The notes below the pieces were generated by a model. It was not told the DNA's origin. It was given only the letters and a program-made list of their open reading frames with translations, and ran no database searches. A stretch of DNA of 64,000 bases, from assembly GCA_030447415.1 (NCBI GenBank), contig JAUJOZ010000008.1:86695-150694 (forward strand), in the 5' to 3' direction. The translations under genes and the position numbers were made by a program. Below, piece after piece: positions 47,081 to 55,872 of the stretch (the stretch's first letter is position 1; each line of letters opens with the position of its first letter). This DNA comes from Thermomicrobiales bacterium (GTDB lineage Bacteria > Chloroflexota > Chloroflexia > Thermomicrobiales > UBA6265).

Positions 47081-47989
47081 TCAGAACCCCTGGTGGCTCG
47101 CCGGGTCGCGTAGGGCCGCCCCATACAGTCGGTAGTCGTAGGCCCGGGAACGCCGGAACCCGAAACGTTCGTAGAGTCGCTGTGAGCGGACGTTGTCGCG
47201 CTGGGTGCTGAGACCGACCCGTCGCGCCCCACGCGTCGCCAGCGTGGCGCAGGCGAATCCGAGCGCCTGCCGGCCCAACCCCGTGCCCTGGGCCCGTGGG
47301 TCGACCGCAATCCGGTCGAGGTGTCCCCACGCACCGTACGAGGTGACGCCCACGTAGGCGACCGGTTCGCCGTACCATCGGCCGAGGAAGACCTCAACGC
47401 CGGGCGCCCCAATGTAGGAGGCGAACTCCGCCTCACTGTTCCACCAGAGCCACGGGAAAGCGCTGTGGTCGATTCGGAGGAGGTCAATCAAGTCCTCGCC
47501 CTCGGTGGAACTCACCGGTGTGAAGGCGAGAGGCCCGGTCGGCGACGTGGCATCGGGACGCTCCAGCTCGTAGGTGACGACCTCCTCGATGGGGAGAAAT
47601 CCGGCGCGAGCGTAGGCGGCGGGCCGCCGCGTCTCATCGAGCTCAACGACCAGCACGAGGGCATCCCCGGCCGCCCGGCATCGTTCCACGACCGCCGCCA
47701 GCAGCGTTTCCGCATGGCGAACCGCCGCCAGCTCCTGGACAGCCGCGATGTCGCACCGGTGTCGCCAGGGTGCCACCAGCGCGTACTCATGGGTCTCGGG
47801 CGTCCAAACCGAGCGACCAGGGTATGTCTTAAGAATCGCTCGCGCGTCACCTGCACCGACGCGGTTGCGCAAGCCCAAGCCTAGCTGCCCAACGGCCTCG
47901 GGCGTCAGGAGGAGCACCTCGGTTTCGAGGTCGGACGGGGTCCGGGTTTCCGCCTCGGCGAACACCGCTAGGGCTCCCGCTCCATCCAC
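47081..47989 (-). CDS. GNAT family N-acetyltransferase, tandem-domain
   Basis: A 302-residue protein with two GNAT-like halves. The C-terminal one is clear: [20 protein letters not shown], the acetyl-CoA loop [15 protein letters not shown], and [14 protein letters not shown]. The N-terminal half is diverged. Substrate is unknown. The GTG start overlaps the end of the substrate-binding protein gene by 22 bases. Confidence 0.8.
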   Translation of the reverse strand: MDGAGALAVFAEAETRTPSDLETEVLLLTPEAVGQLGLGLRNRVGAGDARAILKTYPGRSVWTPETHEYALVAPWRHRCDIAAVQELAAVRHAETLLAAVVERCRAAGDALVLVVELDETRRPAAYARAGFLPIEEVVTYELERPDATSPTGPLAFTPVSSTEGEDLIDLLRIDHSAFPWLWWNSEAEFASYIGAPGVEVFLGRWYGEPVAYVGVTSYGAWGHLDRIAVDPRAQGTGLGRQALGFACATLATRGARRVGLSTQRDNVRSQRLYERFGFRRSRAYDYRLYGAALRDPASHQGF

Positions 47990-49689
47990 ACAGTCTCGAG
48001 TCGAAGGACGCCGAGCGAGGTGATCTCCAACCCTTTCACCCCTGGCTTGACGAGGGTGTAGGCAACGTCGTGGAACAGCGGGATGACAACGTGGTCGTCC
48101 ATGAGCACTTGCTGCGCCTCAGCGTAGATCGGCGCCCGGCGATCGGGATCCTGCTCCCGCGCCGCCGCGCGCAGCAGCTCATCGAACGCGTCGTCATGGT
48201 AGTCAATGTAATTGTCCGCACTGTCGGAGCCGAACAAGCTCCACAGAATCGTTTCCGGGTCAGGATAGTCGGCGCCCCAGTACAGCTCGTACGCGGGGTA
48301 GCTGCGCCGCCGCAGACCGTCATTGTATTCCGACCACGGCACGGAGATGACCTCCACGTCGAGGCCCAGGTCGGTCTCGAGCACCTCTCGTAGCGCCTCA
48401 GCGCCACCATAGTCGGCACCGAAGATGCGCAGTGGCGGCATCGCGGCGGTTGTCCCGTAACGCGAGGCCGCGATCTCCCTCCGCGCTTCGTCCAGCGAGT
48501 AGGGCTCGACGTCGACCGGCCATTCCCGCCCCAACATCCCCCGTGGGATTGGTCCCGGGGCGGGAGCGAGGTGGCCGTTGTACGTCACGGACGCGATCTT
48601 ATCCCGGGGGAAGGCGAGTTGAATCGCGCGGCGGACGTGGGGATCGTCCATCGGCGGCGTGTCGGCTCGGAACGCGATGTAGCCCAGCGCGAACAGGGGT
48701 GTTTCGGTCACCTCGTCCCGCATTGGATTTGCGGCGTCGGTGACTCGGTCGACGGCATCGACCGGTAAGCCGCTGACGTCGATCTGACCCGCCTGGTAAA
48801 GGTTGAACGGCTGCGACGCGCTGCCGCCGAGCCGCACCTCGATCCGCGTCAGCGGCGGTGGCCCCGCGAAGTATTCCTCGTAGCCCACGAAGGTGAGATG
48901 GTCCCCCGCCGCCCAGTCGGCGATGCGGAACGGGCCGGAACCGTTGGGTGCTTGCCACCAATCGGCCCCCCGTGACACGTCTGACGCGTCGACGATGGAC
49001 GCCGGTACACCCGCCAGCTTCATGAGGAACGTCGCACGCGGGCCGACCAGCCGGATCTCCACCGTCCGCTCATCCACGGCCCGAACACCCGCCAGCTCTG
49101 CTGAGCGTCCAGCGATGAGGTCCGCGGCGCCAACGATGTCGGAGAGGTAGGTCGGGCCAGCGAGCAGTGCTGCCTCGCCGCCGGCGGTCGCCGGATCGAG
49201 GGCGCGGCTGAGCGAAAAGACGACGTCCGCAGCGGTGATGAGGCGCCCGTCGTGGAAGTTCGCGTCGGCCCGCAGGGTGAACGTGTACTTTAGGCCGTCG
49301 GCCGCGACCTCGATCCGCTCGGTGAGCTCGGGGACCGGTCTCAGGTTCGCGTCGAAGCGCGTCAAGCCACGAAAGACCTGCCGTACCAGAAACGTCGACT
49401 GGAGATCGCGGGCCAGGGCGGGATCGAGCGTCTCGGGACCCTCGCGCGGGCCTGCCAACCGAAGTGTCTGCTCGCCGGTTGGGGTGGCGACCCTCGGCTC
49501 ATCACGAGCAAGGATGACCAGCGGCTCGCCACTCGCCGGCGTCCCGTCCTCCGCCAGAACGGCACTCGGCGGGGCGGCCGCCGTCCGCGGCGCGGGAGGC
49601 GGCGCAGCCAGCACGAGCGCCAGGGGCGTCGCTAACACAACCAACAGGAGGGGACGGATGACGAGAGCAACGCCAGAACCGGTCTTCAT
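47968..49689 (-). CDS. ABC transporter substrate-binding protein, family 5 (peptide/dipeptide)
   Basis: A 573-residue exported protein. It has a signal region (LLLVVLATPLALVLAAPP) and the SBP family 5 pattern: LDPALARDLQSTFLVRQVFR, LTERIEVAADGLKYTFTLRA, NFHDGRLITAADVVFSLSRA, and DPHVRRAIQLAFPRDKI further on. No lipobox Cys is evident. It would deliver oligopeptides or similar to a DppBC-type permease; such a pair lies at 61.8-63.8 kb but is not adjacent. Confidence 0.88.
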   Translation of the reverse strand: MKTGSGVALVIRPLLLVVLATPLALVLAAPPPAPRTAAAPPSAVLAEDGTPASGEPLVILARDEPRVATPTGEQTLRLAGPREGPETLDPALARDLQSTFLVRQVFRGLTRFDANLRPVPELTERIEVAADGLKYTFTLRADANFHDGRLITAADVVFSLSRALDPATAGGEAALLAGPTYLSDIVGAADLIAGRSAELAGVRAVDERTVEIRLVGPRATFLMKLAGVPASIVDASDVSRGADWWQAPNGSGPFRIADWAAGDHLTFVGYEEYFAGPPPLTRIEVRLGGSASQPFNLYQAGQIDVSGLPVDAVDRVTDAANPMRDEVTETPLFALGYIAFRADTPPMDDPHVRRAIQLAFPRDKIASVTYNGHLAPAPGPIPRGMLGREWPVDVEPYSLDEARREIAASRYGTTAAMPPLRIFGADYGGAEALREVLETDLGLDVEVISVPWSEYNDGLRRRSYPAYELYWGADYPDPETILWSLFGSDSADNYIDYHDDAFDELLRAAAREQDPDRRAPIYAEAQQVLMDDHVVIPLFHDVAYTLVKPGVKGLEITSLGVLRLETVWMEREP

Positions 49690-49892
49690 GCCCCGATTCT
49701 AGTGGTCGAGCCGGACGGCGACAAACCGCCCGGTCGGGTTCGCCGGTCGTTCCTGCCTTGTTCGTGGTCTTCCGGCGGTACCGCGACGGTCGTGTCATTG
49801 AAGCGACCGGCGGCGTTGAGGGAGGGGTTAGGGTGGATGGAGGTCGGACTCGTCTCGCCTCGCGCCGCACCCCGCGCAAGTATCCAGTCGAA

Positions 49893-50634
49893 ATGGCCGT
49901 CACTGAGCCGGCATCGCGCCGCCATGAGGAGCGGCTTGCGCTCTTCTCGCTCAGTGTCGTCCTCTTTCCGGGGATGGCGTTGCCGCTTCATCCGTTGGAG
50001 CAGCGGTATCGTCGCCTCATGCAGGAGCAGCGTGGCCTCGCACTGACCCTTGGCGTTGTCCGAAGCCGATACCGGTCGCAGGTCGGGGACGAGCGTGACA
50101 CGCCGGAGATGGGCACGATAACGGCATTCGTCCATGCCCGGAAATACGCCGACGATCGCCGCGGTGGTGGGCCGGCGCTTCGGCGTCCTGGGCAGCGACC
50201 GCACGCAGTCGCACCTCACCGGCAAAGGGTTTGGGTTGGATGAGCTGATTGGCGGCGCCGGTGCCGCACTCGATCTCGCCGCCCGCGCGGTCCACGAGCA
50301 TTCTCCCATCCTCGATGGGTGCGAACGAGCGACGGTTGTGAGCGGTCCGCGAAGGCAGGCGGGGGATACCTCCACCCACATCACCTCCGTGCTGGCCGCC
50401 TGCGTACTGCTCCACAGCACGGGACAGCAGTGGCTCCCCGAGGCCAACGCCACGACGGAGCACCTTACGTCGCTCGCCCGGGTTCGCCCGCGCGAGCAGG
50501 ACCCGCCTGTCCGCACCCGCGGGGGCAGCGCAACTCCCGACCGGCCGGATAGCAGATTCTGGGCTAACCAAATCGGGGCCGGCGCTTCCATCCGGTTTAG
50601 ACGACCCGGTTGCTGCTGGGCACGGAAGCCGTGA
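49893..50634 (+). pseudogene. LON substrate-binding-domain protein, frameshifted
   Basis: The first frame (ATG 49893) gives RLALFSLSVVLFPGMALPLH, LEQRYRRLMQEQ, and GTITAFVHARKYADDR. The neighbouring frame continues as AAVVGRRFGVLGSDRTQ and ends with the helical part DTSTHITSVLAACVLLHSTG and QQWLPEANATTEHLTSLARV. Removing one base near 50150 restores about 246 codons. These proteins match the N-terminal domain of Lon and occur alone in many bacteria; the role is unknown. Confidence 0.65.
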
Positions 50635-50669
50635 TTCTGGCGCTGTTAGACGCAGCTCGCGAACTATCT

Positions 50670-51077
50670 TCAGGATGGTGCGGCCTCTCCCGACTCTGAA
50701 ATCCGCTCCGCTGACTGCTGTAAGGCGGCTGCGGCCCGCGACAGGACCTCGGCGGTGTCGAGGACCGAGGTGTCTAGGACGACGGCGGCCGCCGCCGTCG
50801 CGGCGGCGAGTCGTCGTTGCTGCGTCCGGTAGATTACTTCCGGCCAGTCCTCGCCGCGTCGGCGCCGAACGGTCGGGAGGTCGACCGCTAGCGCGATCAC
50901 GACGTCGGGCGAGCCGTGTCGCCAGAGCGTCGGGATTTCGCTGTGCTCCTGGGCGCAGGCCGTCGCCTGGTAGCCGAGCCGGCGCAATCCCTCGACGAGC
51001 GTGCTCTTGCCCGAGGCACACGGCCCGATAACCACAATGCGGCGCAGATCCGGCATCGGTCGAAAGGCGCCGTCCAT
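50670..51077 (-). CDS. small P-loop NTPase/kinase-like protein
   Basis: A 135-residue protein with Walker A GPCASGKST near the N-terminus after RRIVVI, then a short alpha/beta domain with DVVIALAVDLPTVRRRRGED and a possible lid (VIYRTQQRRL). It resembles the small AAA/adenylate-kinase-like family, but phosphate acceptor and role are unknown. It may start at ATG 51077 or at 51056. Confidence 0.68.
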   Translation of the reverse strand: MDGAFRPMPDLRRIVVIGPCASGKSTLVEGLRRLGYQATACAQEHSEIPTLWRHGSPDVVIALAVDLPTVRRRRGEDWPEVIYRTQQRRLAAATAAAAVVLDTSVLDTAEVLSRAAAALQQSAERISESGEAAPS

Positions 51078-51110
51078 CGATATTCAACCTTTCGCTCCGA
51101 CCACCGCGGG

Positions 51111-51827
51111 TTAGGGCAAGGGCATGAACGCGGCGAGGCGCCGCACAATCGTCGTCTCCGTGTGTTCGCGGAGCGCCAAGGCGACGACGGTCATGTCGTC
51201 GCTAGGACGGTCCTCGTCTCGCCGAATTGCCTCCTGTAGCAGACAATCGGTAAGTTCCTCCGCGCCCATCCCGTCGGTAAAGGTCACCCGAGCGAACGAC
51301 GCGATATCGAACCGGCCATGCGGGCCACTGCGTTCCCCCGCCATGACCACCCCGTCGGTGCAGAGGACGATCTGCAGGCCGGCCGTGATCGGCAGTTGGG
51401 TCACTGCCGGCCGGGTGAGATGGTAGAGGCCGATCGGTCCCGAACCGCCCGGCACGGCCTCGTAGACGCCGGAACGACCTACGATCATCGGCGTGCCGGC
51501 GTTGCGCGTGACCACCACGGTACCCGATGACAGGTCGGCCGAAACGATATCCAACGTAGCCGAGACCCGACCGTGCCGGTAGGCGAAGAGATGATCGTGG
51601 GCGGCGCGGGCACCGGCGCCGTCGCGAACCCCTTCCTTAAGGAGGGCGACCGCTTTGCTCGTGACGAGTAGGCTGAGGCTCTTGGCCGCGCGGCCCGACC
51701 CTTGCCCGTCGACCGTGACGACCGAAAAGCCGCCACCGGGCCGTTCGACGAGTTCGGCAGTGTCGCCGCTCTCGCGGCTGGCATACTTGTTCGTCTTGGC
51801 GATTGCCACATCGATTGCAAGGGCCAT
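51111..51827 (-). CDS. SpoIIE-type PP2C serine phosphatase
   Basis: A 238-residue single-domain protein phosphatase. It has the metal-site motif VVTVDGQGSGRAAKSLSLLV, then SADLSSGTVVVTRNAGTPMI, IVLCTDGVVMAG and the late DRPSDDMTVVALAL that supplies the last Asp ligands. ATG 51827 is the likely start; the frame is open upstream to 51983. It is divergent from the micro-ORF array and could oppose the PASTA kinase (21.7 kb) or an anti-sigma pathway. Confidence 0.85.
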   Translation of the reverse strand: MALAIDVAIAKTNKYASRESGDTAELVERPGGGFSVVTVDGQGSGRAAKSLSLLVTSKAVALLKEGVRDGAGARAAHDHLFAYRHGRVSATLDIVSADLSSGTVVVTRNAGTPMIVGRSGVYEAVPGGSGPIGLYHLTRPAVTQLPITAGLQIVLCTDGVVMAGERSGPHGRFDIASFARVTFTDGMGAEELTDCLLQEAIRRDEDRPSDDMTVVALALREHTETTIVRRLAAFMPLP

Positions 51828-51976
51828 TCGATCGCCCCGTCCGGCGAAAGACACCGACCACGGGACGCCGCGCTCGCGCACGTCGCTGCCGCCGCCTAGA
51901 AGCAGAAGATGAGCATAGCACGGGCCGGTGCGGCAACCTCTACGAGGCGTACCTAGGTAAAATTGGCTATGACCAC

Positions 51977-52005
51977 TTGACATTTCCTTGACATAGCACT
52001 ATCGT
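51977..52005 (+). promoter_or_regulatory. candidate promoter of the micro-ORF array
   Basis: TTGACA (51977-51982), a 17-bp spacer and TATCGT (52000-52005). A second TTGACA is at 51988-51993. Transcription would start near 52012, about 130 nt before the first micro-ORF. Confidence 0.55.
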
Positions 52006-52142
52006 AGCCGGTAAGAGAAGAAAGCCTTCGAATGAAGGGAGGAACTGGCAGAATCACTCAATTTAACTCGATTCCCTGCCGGTCTTCGCCGTACGTGCCT
52101 CGACGACTCGTGTCGGTATGCCAGATCAGAAAGGAGAGTGCC

Positions 52143-52172
52143 ATGAAGTGGAAGGCGGCGGTGAGGCCGTAA
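52143..52172 (+). CDS. micro-ORF 1, peptide MKWKAAVRP
   Basis: Preceded by AAAGGAGAG. It shares MKWK with the other four copies, then diverges; its stop is TAA. It may be a decayed copy or a distinct variant. Confidence 0.55.
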   Translation: MKWKAAVRP

Positions 52173-52247
52173 CGGAGTAGACGTTCGTTCCCCCGGTGTT
52201 TCGCATGCCGCGTAAGCGGTAGCGGGTAACTGGAAAGGAGGACCGCC

Positions 52248-52277
52248 ATGAAGTGGAAGGGCGTCAAGTGGCTGTAG
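52248..52277 (+). CDS. micro-ORF 2, peptide MKWKGVKWL
   Basis: Preceded by AAAGGAGG with an 8-nt gap. Net charge of the peptide is about +3, with Trp at 3 and 8 and Lys at 2, 4 and 7. Stop is TAG. Confidence 0.75.
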   Translation: MKWKGVKWL

Positions 52278-52350
52278 TCGCCCAGCGCGTGGGGTGACTT
52301 CGTTCCCGTCGCGGGCCATTCGACCGATCGTGATCTAAAAGGAGCGAACC

Positions 52351-52380
52351 ATGAAATGGAAGGGCGTCAAGTGGCTTTAG
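52351..52380 (+). CDS. micro-ORF 3, peptide MKWKGVKWL
   Basis: Preceded by AAAAGGAG. The second codon is AAA instead of AAG and the ninth is CTT, both synonymous. Stop is TAG. Confidence 0.75.
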   Translation: MKWKGVKWL

Positions 52381-52451
52381 TCACCCAACGTGTGGGGTGG
52401 CTTCGCGCCGGTGGCAGGGCGTTCGATCGAACTGGATGAGAGGAGCCAACC

Positions 52452-52481
52452 ATGAAGTGGAAGGGCGTCAAGTGGCTTTAG
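52452..52481 (+). CDS. micro-ORF 4, peptide MKWKGVKWL
   Basis: Preceded by GAGAGGAG. The ninth codon is CTT. Stop is TAG. Confidence 0.75.
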   Translation: MKWKGVKWL

Positions 52482-52568
52482 GGGCCAGCATGGGCTCCAG
52501 TCGGCTCTCAGGGCCGGCCACGGCTAGTCGATGAACGACTCAGGGCGTCAACGGAAAGGAGGGGTGCC

Positions 52569-52598
52569 ATGAAGTGGAAGGGCGTCAAGTGGCTGTAG
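52569..52598 (+). CDS. micro-ORF 5, peptide MKWKGVKWL
   Basis: Preceded by AAAGGAGG. DNA sequence is identical to copy 2 within the ORF, although the flanks differ. Stop is TAG. Confidence 0.75.
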   Translation: MKWKGVKWL

Positions 52599-52775
52599 TT
52601 CGGTGTTCGGGTTGGCAACTGAGAGAGATCGCCGGCGTGGGGACTTCCGGCGGGAAAGGTCTGGCGCCGTGGTGATCCCTATCGGTTCGTCGGTGTGACG
52701 AGATAAGCGTCTGAGGCGTCCGTCCGAGTCGATTCGCAGCCCAAACGTTGGTGTTCGTGGTTCAAACACGCTTGC

Positions 52776-52796
52776 GGGACGGCGTGAGACCGTCCC
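52776..52796 (+). terminator. candidate terminator between the micro-ORF array and the HD-GYP gene
   Basis: GGGACGG and CCGTCCC form a perfect 7-bp stem with a 7-base loop, followed only by TT. A TACACT -10-like box at 52818-52823 lies after it, so the HD-GYP gene probably has its own promoter. Confidence 0.5.
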
Positions 52797-52883
52797 TTGA
52801 TGGCCATCGCCGTCTGGTACACTCCTGATAAGGCATACGCGGAAGATTCGAGTTCCCGTCATTAAGAGGAGCCGCACGGCTTG

Positions 52884-54173
52884 ATGGGCGCCGTACCGCG
52901 TCGGTCACGGGTCTACGCGCTGATCCTCGCCACCCTCACCGCGCTGGGCCTCGCGCTGACCTTCCCGGAGCGCGGCGCCTGGACGGACGAGCGGGTGGTG
53001 ACAGCGGTCATCCTCTTTGGGATGATCCTCCTCGCCGAGTTCTTCGACATCCCCTTTGCCGGTGCATTCGCCTTTGGTGTCTCGGTTGGGGCCGCGCTCG
53101 CGCTGGCCGCTGGGCTTGAGCTCGGCGCGTTCCACGGCGCGCTCGTCGTCATGCTTGCCCACCTGGCCGAGTCGCTCTACGCGCGGCGGAACCCGTTCCG
53201 GGCAACGGTCAATATTGCGAACTACGGTCTCTCAACGATTACGAGCGCGATGGTCTACCAGCTAGTGGCGAACCCGCACGACAGCCCGCTCGGTGGTCTT
53301 CGGAACATGGCGGCCGTCATCCTGGCGGCGCTCGTGTTCATCGCCGTCAACACCGGATCGCTCACTGTGATCGTCGCGCCCGTGCTCGGCACGACACCAC
53401 AGGTCATGTGGCGACAGAACTTTGGCGGGATCGTGGTCGAGCTCATCACGCTGCCAGCGCTCGGCAGCCTGGTTCCGGTTTTGATCGATGAAACCCCGTA
53501 TGCCCTGTCGATCCTCGTCCTCCCACTCATCGGTCCCCACTTCGCCGTCAAGGCGATGCGCCAGGTTCAGGAGGAGACCCGGGTCGCGATGGAGGGACTA
53601 GCGGACGCGCTGGAGCGACGAGACCCATACACCTACCAACATTCGATGCGGGTGACGGACTATGTGCGCGCTATGCTCGACGAGATGCCGCACGTCTCCT
53701 ACGACGCCAGCGAGGCAATTGTCGCCGCCGCCCGCATCCACGACCTTGGGAAGCTGGGCATCCCAGACCTCGCGCTGAGGAAGCCGGGACCGCTCACCCC
53801 CGACGAGCGCAGCGCAATCCAGGAGCATCCCGCCATCGGCGCCGAGATCGTTGGACGCCTTGAGATGTATCAGGCCTGCGCGGGCATCGTCCGCCATCAT
53901 CACGAGCGGTGGGACGGAACCGGGTACCCCGATGGGCTCCGAGGTGAGGAGATCCCGCTCGGTGCACGGGTCATCGCGGTCGCCGACTCGTTTGACGCTA
54001 TGACGTCGGACCGTGCCTACCGCCGCGCGATGAGCGAGGCGGCCGCCCTTGCCGAGCTTCGCAGGCAAAGCGAGCGGCAGTTCGACCCGCAGGTCGTCGC
54101 CGCGTTTGAGCGCGCCCTGGCATCGCCGGTCTCGTCGACCGAAGCTCGCCTGAGCACTGCCCACGCCAGATAA
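52884..54173 (+). CDS. membrane-bound HD-GYP domain protein
   Basis: A 429-residue protein with an N-terminal membrane part of about six helices (MASE-like, about residues 8-215) and an HD-GYP domain. The latter has YQHSMRVTDYVRAML, HDLGKLGIPD, VRHHHERWDGTGYPDGL and ARVIAVADSFDAMTSDRAYR. HD-GYP proteins usually hydrolyse cyclic di-GMP, and here the metal ligands and the GYP motif are intact. AGAGGA is upstream. It follows the micro-ORF array on the same strand. Confidence 0.9.
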   Translation: MGAVPRRSRVYALILATLTALGLALTFPERGAWTDERVVTAVILFGMILLAEFFDIPFAGAFAFGVSVGAALALAAGLELGAFHGALVVMLAHLAESLYARRNPFRATVNIANYGLSTITSAMVYQLVANPHDSPLGGLRNMAAVILAALVFIAVNTGSLTVIVAPVLGTTPQVMWRQNFGGIVVELITLPALGSLVPVLIDETPYALSILVLPLIGPHFAVKAMRQVQEETRVAMEGLADALERRDPYTYQHSMRVTDYVRAMLDEMPHVSYDASEAIVAAARIHDLGKLGIPDLALRKPGPLTPDERSAIQEHPAIGAEIVGRLEMYQACAGIVRHHHERWDGTGYPDGLRGEEIPLGARVIAVADSFDAMTSDRAYRRAMSEAAALAELRRQSERQFDPQVVAAFERALASPVSSTEARLSTAHAR

Positions 54174-54275
54174 ATTCCTGATCCGTCCGCCGCACAGCAT
54201 CTCGTTGTCGCCGACGTGGTCCGGTGGTAGGTTTGCGCGCGGCGCAACGCGGAGCGAGCGGAACGTGGGATCGTC

Positions 54276-55010
54276 ATGACTGGCCAAGCCGTCACGTTCG
54301 ATTTCCATGACACTCTCGCGCACTGCGATCGGTGGTTCGAGCTCGAAGTGCGGGATTTGGTTCCGGCGTTCCTCCAGTGGCCGGGTGGCGCTCGAAGTGA
54401 CCCACCGGCGCCCGATCTCCTCAACGCTGCCCGAGTTGACTACCGGCGTCTAAGGCAGCGAATCGCCGAGGAGGGTCACGAGCAGCCGGCGGAGGCCTGC
54501 GTCGCCAGCGTGCTTGGCGGGTTGGGTATCCTGGTCAGTCCAGAGGAGATCGGTGACGGCGTTGCAGCGCTGATGCGCGAGACGCTCGACGAGGTCCGCG
54601 CGATCCCGGGCGCGGCGACCACGGTCCGAGAGCTGGCTGCCGCGGGGGTCCCGCTTGGCGTAGTCTCAAGCGCGGTCTACCACCCGTTCGTGGAGTGGTC
54701 ACTCACCCAGATTGGTCTCCGGCAGCCGTTCGCCGTTGTCGTCACGTCTGCCAGTGCGGGGTACTACAAGTCACGGCCCGAGATCTACCGGCATGCATTG
54801 GATGCGCTTCACGCCACACCGGAGCGAAGCATCCACGTCGGGGACTCGTACCGGTACGACGTCCAAGGGGCTCATCGTGCCGGGATGCGAACGGTCTGGT
54901 TGCGGGGAGAGCGAGATGACGAGCCGGACGGCCAGGCGCCGGACCTGATGGCTGGCGACCTCCAGGGGCTGGCGCCCCGTCTCCTCGCAATGCTCGCAGC
55001 CGGTGACTGA
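54276..55010 (+). CDS. HAD superfamily hydrolase
   Basis: A 244-residue HAD phosphatase-like protein. Motif I reads [10 protein letters not shown], with His in place of the usual second Asp, motif II is VVSSAVYHP, and motif III/IV are [12 protein letters not shown] and [18 protein letters not shown]. The His variant occurs in some HAD members but could alter activity. Substrate is unknown. Its stop lies inside the trmD start region, beginning a chain of five overlapping genes. Confidence 0.82.
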   Translation: MTGQAVTFDFHDTLAHCDRWFELEVRDLVPAFLQWPGGARSDPPAPDLLNAARVDYRRLRQRIAEEGHEQPAEACVASVLGGLGILVSPEEIGDGVAALMRETLDEVRAIPGAATTVRELAAAGVPLGVVSSAVYHPFVEWSLTQIGLRQPFAVVVTSASAGYYKSRPEIYRHALDALHATPERSIHVGDSYRYDVQGAHRAGMRTVWLRGERDDEPDGQAPDLMAGDLQGLAPRLLAMLAAGD

Positions 55011-55872
55011 GCCAACCCGGACCGTGCGCATGAGTTACCCGCCCGATCCCGGCCATGCCCCACGCGTGAGTGAGCCGGCGCCGCCCGAGCCCGTGCAATT
55101 CGATCTCTTCACGCTGTTCCCGGAGATGTTTGCCGGGCCGTTCGACGCCAGCATCCTACGCCGTGCGAGCGAGCGGCGGCTCATCGACGTCTCCGTCCAT
55201 GACATTCGGGCGTGGACGTCCGATCGCCACCGCACTGTCGACGACACGCCGTACGGCGGCGGCGCCGGGATGGTGATGATGGCGCCGCCGATCGTGGCCG
55301 CCGTTGAGGAGACACTCGGACCGGACCTTGACCGGGCGCGCATCATCGTCCTGTCGGCCGGCGGTCGCCGCTTTACGCAAGCCGTCGCCGAGGATCTCGC
55401 AAATGCACCGCGCCTGGCCCTCATCTGCGGGCACTATGAGGGGATCGACGAGCGCGTGACGACGGTCCTAGGCGCCGAGGAGCTGTCGATCGGCGACTAC
55501 GTCCTGACGGGTGGGGAGCTTGCGGCGATGGTCGTCATCGACGCGGTGGCGCGACTGATTCCGGGCGTCATCGACGCGGCGTCGGGTGCCGAGGAGTCGC
55601 ACCGGGACGGACTCGTTGAGTATCCGCACTACACCCGCCCGGCGATCTTTCGTGGTCACGCCGTGCCAGACGTGCTCCTCAGCGGCCACCATGCCAATGT
55701 TGCCCGTTGGCGACGCGAGCAGGCGGTGCGCCGCACGGCCGTACGGCGACCGGATCTCCTCGCAGCCGCTTCGCTGACCTCAGCCGAGCGAGCCATCGCT
55801 GAGGGGGAGGTGCGACCAACCGAGGACAGTGGGGCGCACCGGGAGGGCGCCGGCGGAGAGCCCCGGCCGTGA
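55003..55872 (+). CDS. trmD: tRNA (guanine-N1-)-methyltransferase
   Basis: This SPOUT-fold enzyme methylates G37 of tRNAs to keep the reading frame. It has [39 protein letters not shown], the knot [13 protein letters not shown] and [16 protein letters not shown], and [23 protein letters not shown] 55003 gives 289 residues; ATG 55030 would give 280. The gene is not with rpsP-rimM-rplS as usual, but in an ABC-exporter operon. Confidence 0.93.
   Translation: MTEPTRTVRMSYPPDPGHAPRVSEPAPPEPVQFDLFTLFPEMFAGPFDASILRRASERRLIDVSVHDIRAWTSDRHRTVDDTPYGGGAGMVMMAPPIVAAVEETLGPDLDRARIIVLSAGGRRFTQAVAEDLANAPRLALICGHYEGIDERVTTVLGAEELSIGDYVLTGGELAAMVVIDAVARLIPGVIDAASGAEESHRDGLVEYPHYTRPAIFRGHAVPDVLLSGHHANVARWRREQAVRRTAVRRPDLLAAASLTSAERAIAEGEVRPTEDSGAHREGAGGEPRP

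Larger units (their letters stand above)
52143..52598 (+). repeat. tandem array of five micro-ORFs encoding W/K-rich nonapeptides
   Basis: Five 30-bp units (ATG, eight sense codons, stop) recur at 101-117 bp spacing on one strand. Each has AAAGGAG, GAGGAG or a close match 7-10 nt before the ATG. Copies 2-5 encode the identical peptide MKWKGVKWL, and copy 1 encodes MKWKAAVRP. Among copies 2-5 the only differences are synonymous (AAG/AAA for Lys2, CTG/CTT for Leu9). The stretches after copies 2 and 3 are recognisably related, while the one after copy 4 is not. I know no described family; export, processing and targets are unknown. Confidence 0.85.

Noticed and set aside
52118..52180. Alternative 20-codon ORF overlapping micro-ORF 1 in another frame
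   Set aside because: It has no Shine-Dalgarno of its own and no counterpart at the other four copies.
52143..52598. CRISPR-like array of five direct repeats
   Set aside because: Repeats are exact ATG-to-stop ORFs each with a Shine-Dalgarno, variants are synonymous, spacers differ in length and two are related, and no cas genes are present.
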